Below, piece by piece: positions 50,483 through 60,193 of a stretch of DNA of 64,000 nucleotides. A model generated the notes under the pieces. The model searched no databases. It was not told the origin of the DNA and saw nothing but the letters and a program-made list of their open reading frames with translations. The DNA lies in NCBI RefSeq assembly GCF_000970045.1, contig NZ_CP009505.1, positions 1,798,001-1,862,000 of the forward strand, in the 5' to 3' direction. Every line of letters begins with the position of its first letter. The first letter of the stretch is position 1. Source of the stretch: Methanosarcina sp. MTP4 (GTDB lineage: Archaea; Halobacteriota; Methanosarcinia; Methanosarcinales; Methanosarcinaceae). The position numbers and the translations under genes were made by a program.

Positions 50483-53290
50483 TCAGCTTAACTTTTCAAC
50501 GAGATCTTCTCTGTCATTCAGTAACAGATAGCCTTTAATTTTCCTGGCTAATCTATCCGGAAGCCTGGACAATTTGGTAATGTGCTTCCCTTTTATTCTC
50601 TTCAAATCGTCTTTTAGCTCATCATAAGAAATTTCCTGCAAAGGAATTGTTACTATGTGCTTTGCCCCTGTCCCCAAAATTTCAATTCCCGAAGATATTT
50701 CGATTTCTTCTTTTATTCCAGGCTTCAGACAAATCCTTATTTCGTTCATTTCCTGAGTAAGTCCATCCAGTTTTGTTCCTAAATCCTGCCCTACTTTGCT
50801 GATATTTTCGACAACAACATCTTCAGGAACAACTTTCACCGTAGGGATCTGACCAATCACAAAAAGCAGGGTTTCATACTGTTTCGTCAGATCTCTTTCA
50901 TGCCTCATTACTTCAATCTTATTCAGAATATACTCGTTTTCGGGTAGATCTGCTACTTTCGATTTTAAAAGATAAGCAGCGTCCTCTACTTTTTGAGTCA
51001 TTTCTTCCTGACTCCCAATTTCCCATTTCTGAACCTCTCGACTGACAGCACATGCAATTTCTTCCGTCTCAGTCCCTTGAGATTCCCGGCACGCGGTCTT
51101 TGCTTTCTCCTGGATTTCTTCGAGGAGGGATTTTAGTTTGCGATCGAGGATGGGAAGGCCTTTTCTTAGTACTATTGTGGCAGAAGGTGCTTTCTTTTTG
51201 GCATTCTTCATCAATTTAGTGGCTTGTTCACAATATTTTCTGTAAAAGTTAAGTTCTTCCTTCTTGGATTCAAAGTCCAGATATTCAGCATTTTGCACTT
51301 CTTTTAGTGCATTTGCTAAGTTTTCAAGTATTTCTAAAAGTTCTTGTTTACTTTTTGAACCTTTCACAGCATTTCTCGCTTCGTAGAGATAACTATCTAT
51401 CACTTCTTTAGATTCACTTTTGTCGAATAATATTGAATGAAAAGATCGATAGAATGGAAGGCAAAATTGCGAAGGATTAATATCACCAGATTCTTCAGAT
51501 GTTTTTTCAAAGAATTCTATTGCTTTCTCTAGCTCTTTCTGATAAATGTCTTCTTTTTTTGCTACAGATGCTCTATATATGGAAACTTTCCCTAAAGAGT
51601 GGTTTGCTCTAATTCGAATGAATCTATTTTCATCTATAGATAGTTTATATAAATCTTTAAAAGCTTGTGCTTTATCTGGAATGTAGGGAAAGGCGGAACC
51701 TATGGAACCTGCCAAAGCAATCCGCACAAAGAATTCTTCGTCATTAACCAATCGGTGCAAATCTTCCCACCCTTGATCTCTGTCTGAGATATATGGGAAT
51801 GCTGAAGCAATCGATTCGATTGCACTTCTTCTTAAAGCGCTGTTCAAATCGAATGTCATTAAATGCAAATGATCCCATGCTTGTTTTTTGTTTGGTATGA
51901 ATAAAAAAACCTGTCCAATTGATGCTATTGCACTTTCTCGAACATCAACATTTTCATCATTAGTAAGCTGATTTAAATCCTTCCAAGCTTGTTTTTTGTC
52001 TGGGATATGTGGGAATGCTTCACCGAGTGAATAAGCAGCATTAATCCTCAAATCTGAATTTTCATCGTATGTTGCATTGTGTAATATTTTCCAGATTTGT
52101 TTTTTCTCTTTAGCATATTCAAATAGCGATCCTATCAAACCTAGTGCTGTAACCCGAACATCAAGTTTTTTACTCAACATCAAATTGATGAGATCATTTA
52201 GAGCTTTCTCTTTATTTGGGATAAACTGAAAAATTTTTCGTATCCTACTTTCGGCATTTATTACAACGTCTACGTCTTCATCAGCGATTAATTTTAAAAG
52301 ATATTCCCAAGCTTCTTGCTTGTTAGGAATTGAAGTAAAAGAGTTTCCTATTGAAGTTACAGCTCCGATTCTTACCTCACTATTTTTGTCTTTTGTTAAT
52401 CTGCATAAATCTTCCCAAGCTTGTTGTTTATCAGGAATAGAAATAAAAGAATCTCCTATTGAAATTGCAGCTCCAGCTCTGACTTCACTACTTTCATCTT
52501 TAGTTAATTCGTGCAGGTCTTCCCATGCTTTTTGTTTATCGGGGATGTAAGGAAATGCAGTGCCAAAAGAATCTGCTGCAAAACTTCTTACTTCGCTATA
52601 TTCGTCTTTTGCTAACCAATGTATATCTTCCCATGCTAGATTTTTATCCGGAATAAATGGGAAAGAAATAGAAAGTGAATAAGCTGCATTACTTCTAACA
52701 TAAGTTTTTTCGTGCCTTATTAATTTGTGCAAATCTTCCCATGCTTTATTTTTATTTTCTACATGAGGCAGTACAAATCCAAGAGAACATGCTACACCTC
52801 TCAGGATTTCACTATCTTCTTCTGATGCAAGTCTGTGTAAATCCTCCCAAGCTTGTCGTTTATCCTGAATATATGGGTAAGCATCACCAATGGAAACCGC
52901 TGCTCCCCACCGAACACCTTCTTGCCCGTCGGAAGTTAACCTATGTAAATCTTCCCAAGCTTGTATTTTATCTGGAATAAAGGGAAACGCGATCCCTAAT
53001 GAGGAGGCTACTCCCCATTTTATGTAAATTTCTTCGCTCTCGGTTAGTTTGTGTATAAATTCCCAAACCTGAAATTTATCCTGAACATGTGGGAATATAA
53101 GGCCAATGGTGCATGATGCAAGCCACCCTACTTCTGGCTCCCCACTTTTTGCGAGCATTACTAAGATCTCTAATGCAGTTTTTTTATTGGTTAGGTTTGT
53201 GAATTCTTTTTTTAGTTGTTGAATTCCTTCAATGCATTCTTCCGTACTAATACTAAGACATTTATTGAAAATTTCTTCTTGGTCCACCAA
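50483..53290 (-). CDS. HEAT-repeat protein with C-terminal helical domain
   Basis: A 935-residue protein. From about residue 50 to 590 run some 14-15 HEAT-like units of 35-37 residues with a strikingly uniform core: IPDKxQAWEDLHRLTxDExS then EVRxGAAxSIGxAFP. Adjacent units are so alike that recent internal duplication is likely. The C-terminal 330 residues are helical, with KTACRESQGTETEEIACAVS shared with the short paralogue at 42508, and end in IKGKHITKLSRLPDRLARKI. TTG 53290 is used because the paralogue keeps it; GTG 53287 is possible. It lies next to the helicase-nuclease on the same strand, which hints at a functional link (inference). Such solenoids bind proteins or nucleic acids. Confidence 0.82.
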   Translation of the reverse strand: MVDQEEIFNKCLSISTEECIEGIQQLKKEFTNLTNKKTALEILVMLAKSGEPEVGWLASCTIGLIFPHVQDKFQVWEFIHKLTESEEIYIKWGVASSLGIAFPFIPDKIQAWEDLHRLTSDGQEGVRWGAAVSIGDAYPYIQDKRQAWEDLHRLASEEDSEILRGVACSLGFVLPHVENKNKAWEDLHKLIRHEKTYVRSNAAYSLSISFPFIPDKNLAWEDIHWLAKDEYSEVRSFAADSFGTAFPYIPDKQKAWEDLHELTKDESSEVRAGAAISIGDSFISIPDKQQAWEDLCRLTKDKNSEVRIGAVTSIGNSFTSIPNKQEAWEYLLKLIADEDVDVVINAESRIRKIFQFIPNKEKALNDLINLMLSKKLDVRVTALGLIGSLFEYAKEKKQIWKILHNATYDENSDLRINAAYSLGEAFPHIPDKKQAWKDLNQLTNDENVDVRESAIASIGQVFLFIPNKKQAWDHLHLMTFDLNSALRRSAIESIASAFPYISDRDQGWEDLHRLVNDEEFFVRIALAGSIGSAFPYIPDKAQAFKDLYKLSIDENRFIRIRANHSLGKVSIYRASVAKKEDIYQKELEKAIEFFEKTSEESGDINPSQFCLPFYRSFHSILFDKSESKEVIDSYLYEARNAVKGSKSKQELLEILENLANALKEVQNAEYLDFESKKEELNFYRKYCEQATKLMKNAKKKAPSATIVLRKGLPILDRKLKSLLEEIQEKAKTACRESQGTETEEIACAVSREVQKWEIGSQEEMTQKVEDAAYLLKSKVADLPENEYILNKIEVMRHERDLTKQYETLLFVIGQIPTVKVVPEDVVVENISKVGQDLGTKLDGLTQEMNEIRICLKPGIKEEIEISSGIEILGTGAKHIVTIPLQEISYDELKDDLKRIKGKHITKLSRLPDRLARKIKGYLLLNDREDLVEKLS

Positions 53291-53384
53291 TTCCCTGCAC
53301 CATTATCCTCTAACACTCCAAAATTTATAAATTATTCTTCTTTCTGCCTCCATCATTTCTAAAACTTTTTGTTTATACATACAA

Positions 53385-53470
53385 TTCTATTTTCAAGCAG
53401 TTATTAAGGAAATGCCGGTCGTCTTCGACGACCGGTGAGTTCCCCGGATATCTAAAATAAGCACGTTGAC
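53385..53470 (+). repeat. CCGGTC hairpin repeat
   Basis: TTTTCAAGCAGTTATTAAGG, then a perfect 9-bp stem CCGGTCGTC-TTC-GACGACCGG at 53415-53435, then TGAGTTCCCCGGATATCTAA. It matches the copies at 25098 and 45271. Confidence 0.75.
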
Positions 53471-53527
53471 TAACGGTTTAAAATTCACAGAAAAACGAAA
53501 TCGGAAAAAGGCTAAAAAGAACTCAAT

Positions 53528-53553
53528 AAAAAAGGGGGGCCTGCCCCCTCTAA
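53528..53553 (-). terminator. argG transcription terminator
   Basis: On the minus strand a stem of G and C runs (GGGGGCAGGCCCCCC) is followed by TTTTTTATTG, about 25 bases after the argG stop. The hairpin plus T-run fits a strong terminator. Confidence 0.7.
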
Positions 53554-53574
53554 GGGAACAGGCAAAAAAACGTT

Positions 53575-54762
53575 TTATTCCTTATCCACAAACTTCTTAA
53601 ATAACCTTGCCTGGAACCCGTGATACTTCGCAAACCCTTCGGCATCCTTCTGGTCAATAGTCTGACTATCAAACGAAACCAGTTCCTCAGAGTAGAGCGC
53701 ATTCGGAGAACTGCGAGCCAGGATCGTCAAACTTCCCTTGTACAGCTTAACCTTGACCGTCCCGGTTACCTTTTCCTGGGACTTGTCGATAAACGCATTC
53801 AAATCAGCATAGAGTGGGTCATCCACGAGGCCGTAGTAGGCAAGTTCGGACCACTGGTCGTCCACGCTTTTCTTGAACTTGAGTTCACCGCGGGTGAGGA
53901 CGAGTTTTTCGAGGTCGCGGTGGGCGGCGAGGAGGACGGTGGCTGCGGGGTGTTCGTAGTTTTCGCGGGCTTTTAAGCCGAGCACGCGGTCTTCGATCAT
54001 GTCGGTGCGGCCTACGCCGTGGGTGCCTGCGATTCCGTTGACCGTCATGATGAGGTCGTAGCCGGACATCTCTTTGCCGTCAAGGGAGACGGGGACTCCT
54101 GCCTCGAAGCCGATGTCAAGGACGATTGGCTTTTCAGGGGCTTCTTCGGGGGACTGGGTCCATTCGAAGATTTCTTCGGGGGGGACGAAGGAGGGGTCTT
54201 CGAGCTTGCCGCCTTCGATGCTGCGGCTCCAGAGGTTTTCGTCAACGCTCCAGGGCTTGGCTTTGGTGGCTTCGACGGGGATGCCGTGTTCTTTGGCGTA
54301 GTTGATTTCCCATTCGCGGGTCAGGTTCATCTCACGCATCGGGGCGATTACTGCCATGTCGGTCTGGCGGAAGATGGCTTCGAAGCGGAGCTGGTCGTTT
54401 CCTTTTCCGGTACAGCCGTGAGCTAGGGCAACTGCCCCTTCCTTCTTTGCTGCCTCGACCACTTTCTTGGCGATCAGGGGGCGGGCAATGGAGGTTCCCA
54501 TCACGTAGCCTTCGTAGTCGCCGTTGGCTTTGATCAGGGGGAAGACGTAGTCCTGAACGAACTCTTCCTTTGCGTCGATCGTGTAGTGGGCGTCGCTGAT
54601 CTTTGCGGCTTTATCGTCGGCTTTCTTAATATCCTCTGCCGGCTGGCCCACGTCAACTGCAACAGTGACTACTTCGTCGTACCCGTACTTTTCCTTGAGG
54701 ATGGGGATGCACACTGAGGTGTCAAGCCCTCCCGAATATGCTAATGCTACTTTCTTTACCAT
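53575..54762 (-). CDS. argG: Argininosuccinate synthase
   Basis: A 395-residue enzyme that joins citrulline and aspartate with ATP to form argininosuccinate, the penultimate step of arginine synthesis. The start is ATG 54762 ([20 protein letters not shown]), with AAGGGG upstream; the longer open frame to 54849 reads through a repeat and is not family-like. The ATP-binding P-loop SGGLDTS lies at residues 9-15. Other conserved blocks: [17 protein letters not shown] (citrulline/ATP region), [15 protein letters not shown] and [14 protein letters not shown]. The length is normal. It stands alone here, followed by a terminator, and is followed further on by carAB, which makes carbamoyl phosphate for the same pathway. 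Confidence 0.97.
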   Translation of the reverse strand: MVKKVALAYSGGLDTSVCIPILKEKYGYDEVVTVAVDVGQPAEDIKKADDKAAKISDAHYTIDAKEEFVQDYVFPLIKANGDYEGYVMGTSIARPLIAKKVVEAAKKEGAVALAHGCTGKGNDQLRFEAIFRQTDMAVIAPMREMNLTREWEINYAKEHGIPVEATKAKPWSVDENLWSRSIEGGKLEDPSFVPPEEIFEWTQSPEEAPEKPIVLDIGFEAGVPVSLDGKEMSGYDLIMTVNGIAGTHGVGRTDMIEDRVLGLKARENYEHPAATVLLAAHRDLEKLVLTRGELKFKKSVDDQWSELAYYGLVDDPLYADLNAFIDKSQEKVTGTVKVKLYKGSLTILARSSPNALYSEELVSFDSQTIDQKDAEGFAKYHGFQARLFKKFVDKE

Positions 54763-55216
54763 GTTAACTACCCCTTGGTAAATCTTTTCATGAATGCATG
54801 AACTCATGAATTCATGAGCCCACGAATTCACGGAATCATGAACCCACAAATTAATGGATTCACGAACTACTGATTTCTATGAATAATTACTGATGTTTGT
54901 GAATTGTTTGTGAATATAAGCTGAAAACAAATAACTGTGGAGAATTTTACCAGGAAACCAGGCTCTTTCTCCATGCCCTTTCTTCAGGGCTTTCATTTTA
55001 AATTATTTTGCAGCCCTTCCAGGCCATCCGGATGTATTTTCCGGTCACCGGGTGGCAGGTCGTTCAGATGTATTTTTTAGTTACCAGGCTGCAGGTCATC
55101 CGGATATATTTTTAGGTCACAGTGCTACCTTTGCTTCGTCATGAATTCTAAGTACCGGCGTTCTCACCGGCCGCGGAGCAAAGCGACGCGGACGGCTTTT
55201 CCCTGAATTCATATAT
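54763..55216. repeat. Intergenic region with degenerate repeats
   Basis: Near the argG promoter (54780-54870) there are many overlapping CATGAA/CACGAA motifs. At about 55020-55130 lie three imperfect 36-bp units containing CATCCGGATGTATTTT. GC-rich CACCGGCCGCGGAGC at 55165 resembles the hairpin at 23352. No gene. Confidence 0.5.
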
Positions 55217-55339
55217 AGAAATTTGTAAGCAAGCTTTGAAACCTCTACTTTCTTGCCAGAAATTTGTAAGCAAGCTTTGAAACCTCTACTTTCTTGCCAG
55301 AAATTTGTAAGCAAGCTTTGAAACCTCTGCCTTCTTGCC
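55217..55339. repeat. Tandem repeat, 41-bp unit, three copies
   Basis: Three head-to-tail copies begin AGAAATTTGTAAGCAAGCTT at 55217, 55258 and 55299, the third with two substitutions (CTGCCTTC). There is no sign of expression. Confidence 0.9.
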
Positions 55340-55454
55340 AGAAGTCTTGCGCCCTAGAGTATAGCCCGAATTTTAATTTATTCGTTACGCTTCGTATTAT
55401 ATTTGATTATATTCAATGTCCTTAATTCCTTCACCAGTTTAAAGTGAAAGTTTA

Positions 55455-55760
55455 ACCACGGAAAGCACGGAATTAAGGAAATGAAAAAGGGTACAATCCT
55501 TCCGTGCTTTCCGTGTCTTCCGTGGTTTTAATGTAAGTGAAAATATTTGCGTCCGGGACTATTTTCTCTATTCATTCCAGATATTATTCCAGAAATTGTC
55601 CCATACATTATTCAGGCACAATTCAAGACGTTGTTCAATATGTTATTTCAGGCGCAATTAAAGGCGTTGTTCCGGACATTATTCCCTGTATCTTTCTTTT
55701 TTTATTACACAGGAAAAGCCGGTCAGCAAGCTGACCGGTGAGTATCCCGGTACCCAAAAG
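55455..55760 (+). repeat. Inverted repeat plus CCGGTC hairpin element
   Basis: A 16-bp perfect inverted repeat, CACGGAAAGCACGGAA at 55459 and TTCCGTGCTTTCCGTG at 55499, is followed by imperfect repeats (55575-55690) and the hairpin CCGGTCAGC-AA-GCTGACCGG at 55719-55738. The same order, with the left arm absent, occurs at 24995-25120. Short open frames in this region are artefacts of repetition. Confidence 0.7.
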
Positions 55761-55880
55761 CCAGCGAAAGAAACGGTTCTCAGGCTGAACATTCACCACC
55801 CGGTCATTTTTACGGGGCTTCGGATGTTCAATCCCGTATGATCCCGTTCACCTGTTACCTTTCTTATAGTACCTGCCTGC

Positions 55881-58800
55881 TCAGATCTCGGCGTGGTACT
55901 CGTTAATCGATTTGATGGTAAGCTCGCCGGTCTTCATTGCCTCGATGGCATCAGCTGCGGCTTTGGCTGCCTGGATTGTGGTGATGTAGGGCACCTTGAA
56001 GTCCACGGCTGCCCTCCTGATCCTTGAGCCGTCCCGCCTGGACAGCCTGCTCGTCGGGGTGTTGATGATCAGGGAGACTTCGTCCCGGCGCATCATATCG
56101 ATTACGTTCGGGCTTCCGTCGTGTACCTTTTTGACCGTATCCAGGAAGATCCCGTGGTCGGCAAGGTAGTTGACCGTCCCGCTGGTGCCCATGAGTTCAA
56201 GGCCGGCAGCTTCGAGTTTCCGTGCTATTTCCACGAGCTTGGGCTTGTCATCTCTCCGAATGGAGAGGAAGACCTTCCCTGTCAGGGGGAGAAGGTTTTC
56301 GGCAGCGATCTCGGCTTTGAAGTAAGCCCTTCCGAAGTCGTAGTCAATGCCCATGACTTCGCCCGTACTCTTCATTTCGGGGCCGAGCACCGGGTCTGCT
56401 CCGGGGAGCTTGTCAAAGGGCAGGAGGACTTCCTTTACCGAGACGTGTTTGACTTTGGGCTCGTCGGTGTAGCCAAGGTCCTTCAGGCTGTGCCCGGCAA
56501 TGACTTTGGATGCGATCTTGGCAAGGGGGATTCCGACAGCTTTTGAAACGAAGGGGATGGTGCGGCTGGAACGCGGGTTTGCCTCGAGCACGAAGACTTT
56601 CCCGTCCTTTTCTGCCATCTGGATGTTGATCAAACCCTTTACCTTCAGGGCAAGCCCGATCTTTCTCGTGTACTCCCTGACCGTTTCCAGGGTCTCTTCC
56701 GAAAGCGACTGCGGGGGGATCACACAGGCGGAGTCTCCGGAGTGCACCCCGGCTTCCTCGATGTGTTCCATGATTGCGCCGATGAGCACTTCCTGCTTGT
56801 CGCAGACGGCATCGACATCGATTTCACAGGCGCCTTCCAGGAAGTCGTCGATCAGGATAGGGTGTTCCGGGGAGACCCTTACTGCCTCTTTCATGTAGCG
56901 TTCGAGGTCGGTCTCGTCATAGACGATTTCCATTGCCCTGCCGCCAAGCACGTAGGAGGGGCGGACCAGTACCGGGAAGCCGATGCTTTTTGCAACCTCG
57001 ATTGCTTCGGCTTCGGAGGTCGCATACCCGCCGTCGGGCTGTTCGATCCCGAGTTCTTCCATCATCTGGTGGAACTTTTCCCTGTCCTCTGCAAGGTCCA
57101 TGTCGTCAGGGTCGGTGCCCATGATAATGGTGTCAAGGTCCGTCCTGCGCTGAAGTTCCTTTTTCAGGGGGATTGCCAGGTTCACCGAGGTCTGCCCTCC
57201 GAACTGCACCAGGACCCCATACGGTCTTTCCCTCTCGATTACGTTCATCACGTATTCCAGGGTCAGGGGCTCGAAGAAGAGCTTATCCGAAGTGTCGAAG
57301 TCCGTGGAAACGGTCTCAGGATTGTTGTTGATGATGTGGGTCTCGATTCCCTCTTCCCGAAGCGCCGTTACCGCGTGCACGGTACAGTAGTCAAACTCGA
57401 TTCCCTGTCCGATCCTGATAGGGCCGGCGCCCAGGATAAGGACCTTTTTCCTGTCCGTGGGGTCGGTTTCGCAGACGTCTTCGTATGTAGAGTAATAATA
57501 AGGAGTTGCAGCCGCAAACTCGGCAGCGCAGGTATCCACCATCTTGAAGGTTGCAACGATTCCTGCCTCGTGCCTGCGATCGCTGATTTCCTCCATGGCC
57601 TTTCCTGTCAGTTCAGAGAGGCGCGAGTCCGGAAAGCCCATCTTTTTTGCTTCGCGGAGAAGCTCCGGAGTGAGTCCTTCTGCGCGGATGCGCTTTTCCT
57701 TGTCCACGATTTTCTTTATTTTTGAGATGAAGAAGGGGTTGATCCCCGAAAGGTCGCAGATCTCCTTTATGGAATACCCTTTCTCAAGGGCGTTGTAAAT
57801 AACAAAGAGGCGTTCACTGGTAGGGGTCTTGAGGAGCGTCGTGATCTCATGCTCGTCCCATTGTTTTATCCCGACCTGGCTGTCGATGTCAAGGGACTTG
57901 AAGGCCTTCAAGAGGGACTCTTCAATCGTCCTGCCGATTGCCATAACCTCTCCGGTACTCTTCATAGCCGTGGTCAGGGTCTTGTCCGCGGTTGTGAACT
58001 TATCAAAGGGCCACCTGGGGATCTTCGTAATCACATAGTCCAGGGCCGGTTCAAAAGAGGCCGGGGTATTTTTAGTGACACTGTTTACGATCTCGTCCAG
58101 GGTCATTCCCACAGCGATCTTGGCAGTCACACGGGCAATCGGGTAGCCTGTTGCTTTTGAAGCGAGAGCCGAAGACCTTGAAACCCTGGGGTTGACTTCC
58201 ACAATGCGGTAGTCCCCTTCCTTCAGGGCATACTGGATGTTGCAGCCCCCTTCGATCTTGAGGGCGCGGATGATCTTGATTGATGCTGTCCTGAGCATCT
58301 GGTGCTCTTCGTCGGTCAGGGTCTGGGACGGCGCCACAACCGCGGATTCTCCGGTGTGCACACCCATGGGGTCGAAGTTTTCCATGTTACAGATCACGAT
58401 ACAGGTATCGTTTGCATCCCTCATGACCTCGTACTCGACTTCTGCCCAGCCGAGCACGCTTTCCTCGATCAGGACCTGGTTGATGCGGCTCCTCCTCAGG
58501 CCCCTTTCCGTAATCTCCAGCAGTTCTTCCCTTGTACGGGCAATCCCGCCGCCTGCTCCTCCCAGGGTGTAAGCCGGGCGGATGATCAGGGGAAGCCCGA
58601 GTTCCTCGACCACTTCTTCGGTTTCCTTCAGGGAAGAGACCGCCTTGCTCAGGGGAACTTTCTCCCCGATCCTGAGCATGGTCTCCTTGAATAGCTCCCT
58701 GTCTTCCGTGTTCGTGATGGCTTCCACAGGGGTCCCCAGGGTCTCTACCTCGAACTTTTCAAGGACGCCCATCTCGGCAAGCTCACTGGTGATGTTCAGC

Positions 58801-59087
58801 CCGGTCTGACCTCCGATTCCGGCAATGATCCCGTCGGGCCTTTCCTTTTCGATGATCCTGGCAACGACCTTGGCGTCCAGGGGCTCGATATAGACCGCAT
58901 CCGCCATTTCAGGGTCGGTCATGATGGTTGCCGGGTTCGAGTTGACAAGGACGACTTCGTATCCCTCTTCTTTAAGGGACCTGCAGGCCTGGCTGCCCGA
59001 AAAGTCGAATTCTGCGGCCTGCCCGATAGTGATCGGGCCGGAGCCTATAAGGAGAATTTTCTTAATGTCACTGCGTTTTGGCATCAA
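55881..59087 (-). CDS. carB: Carbamoyl-phosphate synthase large subunit
   Basis: A 1068-residue full-length subunit. It uses two ATP to make carbamoyl phosphate from bicarbonate and ammonia supplied by CarA, for both arginine and pyrimidine synthesis. Both homologous ATP-grasp halves are present: KILLIGSGPITIGQAAEFDF and the VLILGAGPIRIGQGIEFDYC repeat, with ALRE/SLKEEGYE loops and the VRPAYTLGGAGGG and VRPSYVLGGRAME glycine-rich loops. The C-terminal allosteric MGS-like domain contains KLEAAGLELMGTSGTVNYLA. Its start overlaps the carA stop by four bases (ATGA), so the two are translationally coupled. No truncation. Confidence 0.97.
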   Translation of the reverse strand: MMPKRSDIKKILLIGSGPITIGQAAEFDFSGSQACRSLKEEGYEVVLVNSNPATIMTDPEMADAVYIEPLDAKVVARIIEKERPDGIIAGIGGQTGLNITSELAEMGVLEKFEVETLGTPVEAITNTEDRELFKETMLRIGEKVPLSKAVSSLKETEEVVEELGLPLIIRPAYTLGGAGGGIARTREELLEITERGLRRSRINQVLIEESVLGWAEVEYEVMRDANDTCIVICNMENFDPMGVHTGESAVVAPSQTLTDEEHQMLRTASIKIIRALKIEGGCNIQYALKEGDYRIVEVNPRVSRSSALASKATGYPIARVTAKIAVGMTLDEIVNSVTKNTPASFEPALDYVITKIPRWPFDKFTTADKTLTTAMKSTGEVMAIGRTIEESLLKAFKSLDIDSQVGIKQWDEHEITTLLKTPTSERLFVIYNALEKGYSIKEICDLSGINPFFISKIKKIVDKEKRIRAEGLTPELLREAKKMGFPDSRLSELTGKAMEEISDRRHEAGIVATFKMVDTCAAEFAAATPYYYSTYEDVCETDPTDRKKVLILGAGPIRIGQGIEFDYCTVHAVTALREEGIETHIINNNPETVSTDFDTSDKLFFEPLTLEYVMNVIERERPYGVLVQFGGQTSVNLAIPLKKELQRRTDLDTIIMGTDPDDMDLAEDREKFHQMMEELGIEQPDGGYATSEAEAIEVAKSIGFPVLVRPSYVLGGRAMEIVYDETDLERYMKEAVRVSPEHPILIDDFLEGACEIDVDAVCDKQEVLIGAIMEHIEEAGVHSGDSACVIPPQSLSEETLETVREYTRKIGLALKVKGLINIQMAEKDGKVFVLEANPRSSRTIPFVSKAVGIPLAKIASKVIAGHSLKDLGYTDEPKVKHVSVKEVLLPFDKLPGADPVLGPEMKSTGEVMGIDYDFGRAYFKAEIAAENLLPLTGKVFLSIRRDDKPKLVEIARKLEAAGLELMGTSGTVNYLADHGIFLDTVKKVHDGSPNVIDMMRRDEVSLIINTPTSRLSRRDGSRIRRAAVDFKVPYITTIQAAKAAADAIEAMKTGELTIKSINEYHAEI

Positions 59088-60193
59088 ACCTCACCTCCGA
59101 GGACCTTTACGACCTTCCCGAAGAAGACTTCCTCCGTATCTGTGGGTCCCGCGTGGGCTTCCGGATGGAACTGCACGCTGAAAACGTCTAGGTCTTTGTG
59201 GGATACGCCTTCCACGGTCCTGTCGTTTGCGTTCAGGTATTTTACGTAGAGCCCTGTCCCGTCCAGGGAATCGGCGTCCACCGCAAAGCCGTGGTTCTGG
59301 GAAGTGATAAAGACCCTGTTTTCCACCAGGTCCTTAACAGGCTGGTTTCCTCCCCTGTGCCCGAATTTGAGCTTGTAGGTCCTGGCTCCCATGGCCAGGG
59401 AAATGATCTGGTGCCCGAAGCAGATCCCGCAGACAGGGACCGTGCCCGCAAAGTGCTTGACCGCGTTGATTGCGTCCTTTGCAAGTTCGGGGTCTCCCGG
59501 CCCGTTGGAGACAAAGAGAAGGTCGGGCTCGTAAGCTTCGATTTCCTTTGGGGTTGCTGTTGCCGGGACAACCGTCAGGTCAATCCCTCTCTTGCTAAGG
59601 TTCTTCAGGATATTCCTCTTGATCCCGAGGTCGATTACAACCGCTCTTTTGGGATTCCCGTTTCCTTTCCAGGCTCCCTTTGCCGCCGGGATGGAGTAGG
59701 GTTCCTTGCAGGTAACCAGGGAAATCAGTTCCTGGTCCGAGATCTGGGGGAAATTCCTGGCCATTTCCACGGCTTCCTCCCCATCGTCACTCCCCGTGAT
59801 CAGGGCAGCCCTGAGGGTCCCGCGGTCTCTGGTCTTGATGGTAAGGGCCCGGGTGTCCACGCCTTCGATCCCGGCTTTTCCCTCGTCCTCTAAAAATCTG
59901 TGAATGGAACGGGTAGATTTGTAATGGTAGGGGTTTCTGCAGGCCTCCCGCACCACAAGCCCCTCCGCATGGATGTTGTCGGACTGGAAACGCTCTCCGC
60001 TGACCCCGTAGTTCCCGATCAATGGACTGGTGAACATAAGGAGCTGTCCCTTGTAGGAAGGGTCTGTCAGAGCCTCTTCATATCCAGTGAATTGAGTTGT
60101 AAAAACAAGTTCGCCGCACGCTGTTCCTTCGGCACCGAAACCCGTGCCTTTAATAACTGTTCCGTCTTCTAAACCTAGTACTGCCTTCATCAT
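59084..60193 (-). CDS. carA: Carbamoyl-phosphate synthase small (glutamine amidotransferase) subunit
   Basis: A 369-residue subunit that hydrolyses glutamine and passes ammonia to CarB. The N-terminal CPSase domain has FTTQFTGYEEALTDPSYKGQ. The class I amidotransferase triad is complete: Cys258 in VCGICFGHQ, His343 and Glu345 in VQFHPEAHAGP. Two adjacent ATGs (60193 and 60190) are possible starts; the Shine-Dalgarno site is weak (CAGGTTC). It is first in a two-gene operon with carB. The upstream region has AT-rich TATA-like stretches at about 60275-60290. Confidence 0.97.
   Translation of the reverse strand: MMKAVLGLEDGTVIKGTGFGAEGTACGELVFTTQFTGYEEALTDPSYKGQLLMFTSPLIGNYGVSGERFQSDNIHAEGLVVREACRNPYHYKSTRSIHRFLEDEGKAGIEGVDTRALTIKTRDRGTLRAALITGSDDGEEAVEMARNFPQISDQELISLVTCKEPYSIPAAKGAWKGNGNPKRAVVIDLGIKRNILKNLSKRGIDLTVVPATATPKEIEAYEPDLLFVSNGPGDPELAKDAINAVKHFAGTVPVCGICFGHQIISLAMGARTYKLKFGHRGGNQPVKDLVENRVFITSQNHGFAVDADSLDGTGLYVKYLNANDRTVEGVSHKDLDVFSVQFHPEAHAGPTDTEEVFFGKVVKVLGGEV

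Noticed and set aside
55537-55741. Hydrophobic open frames with IIPEIVPYIIQ-like peptides
   Set aside because: They arise from imperfect repeats of ATTATTCCAG-like units; two frames give equally unlikely proteins.
56121-58809. Long plus-strand open frames opposite carB
   Set aside because: They are shadows caused by high GC at third positions of carB, with no start signals or known domains.
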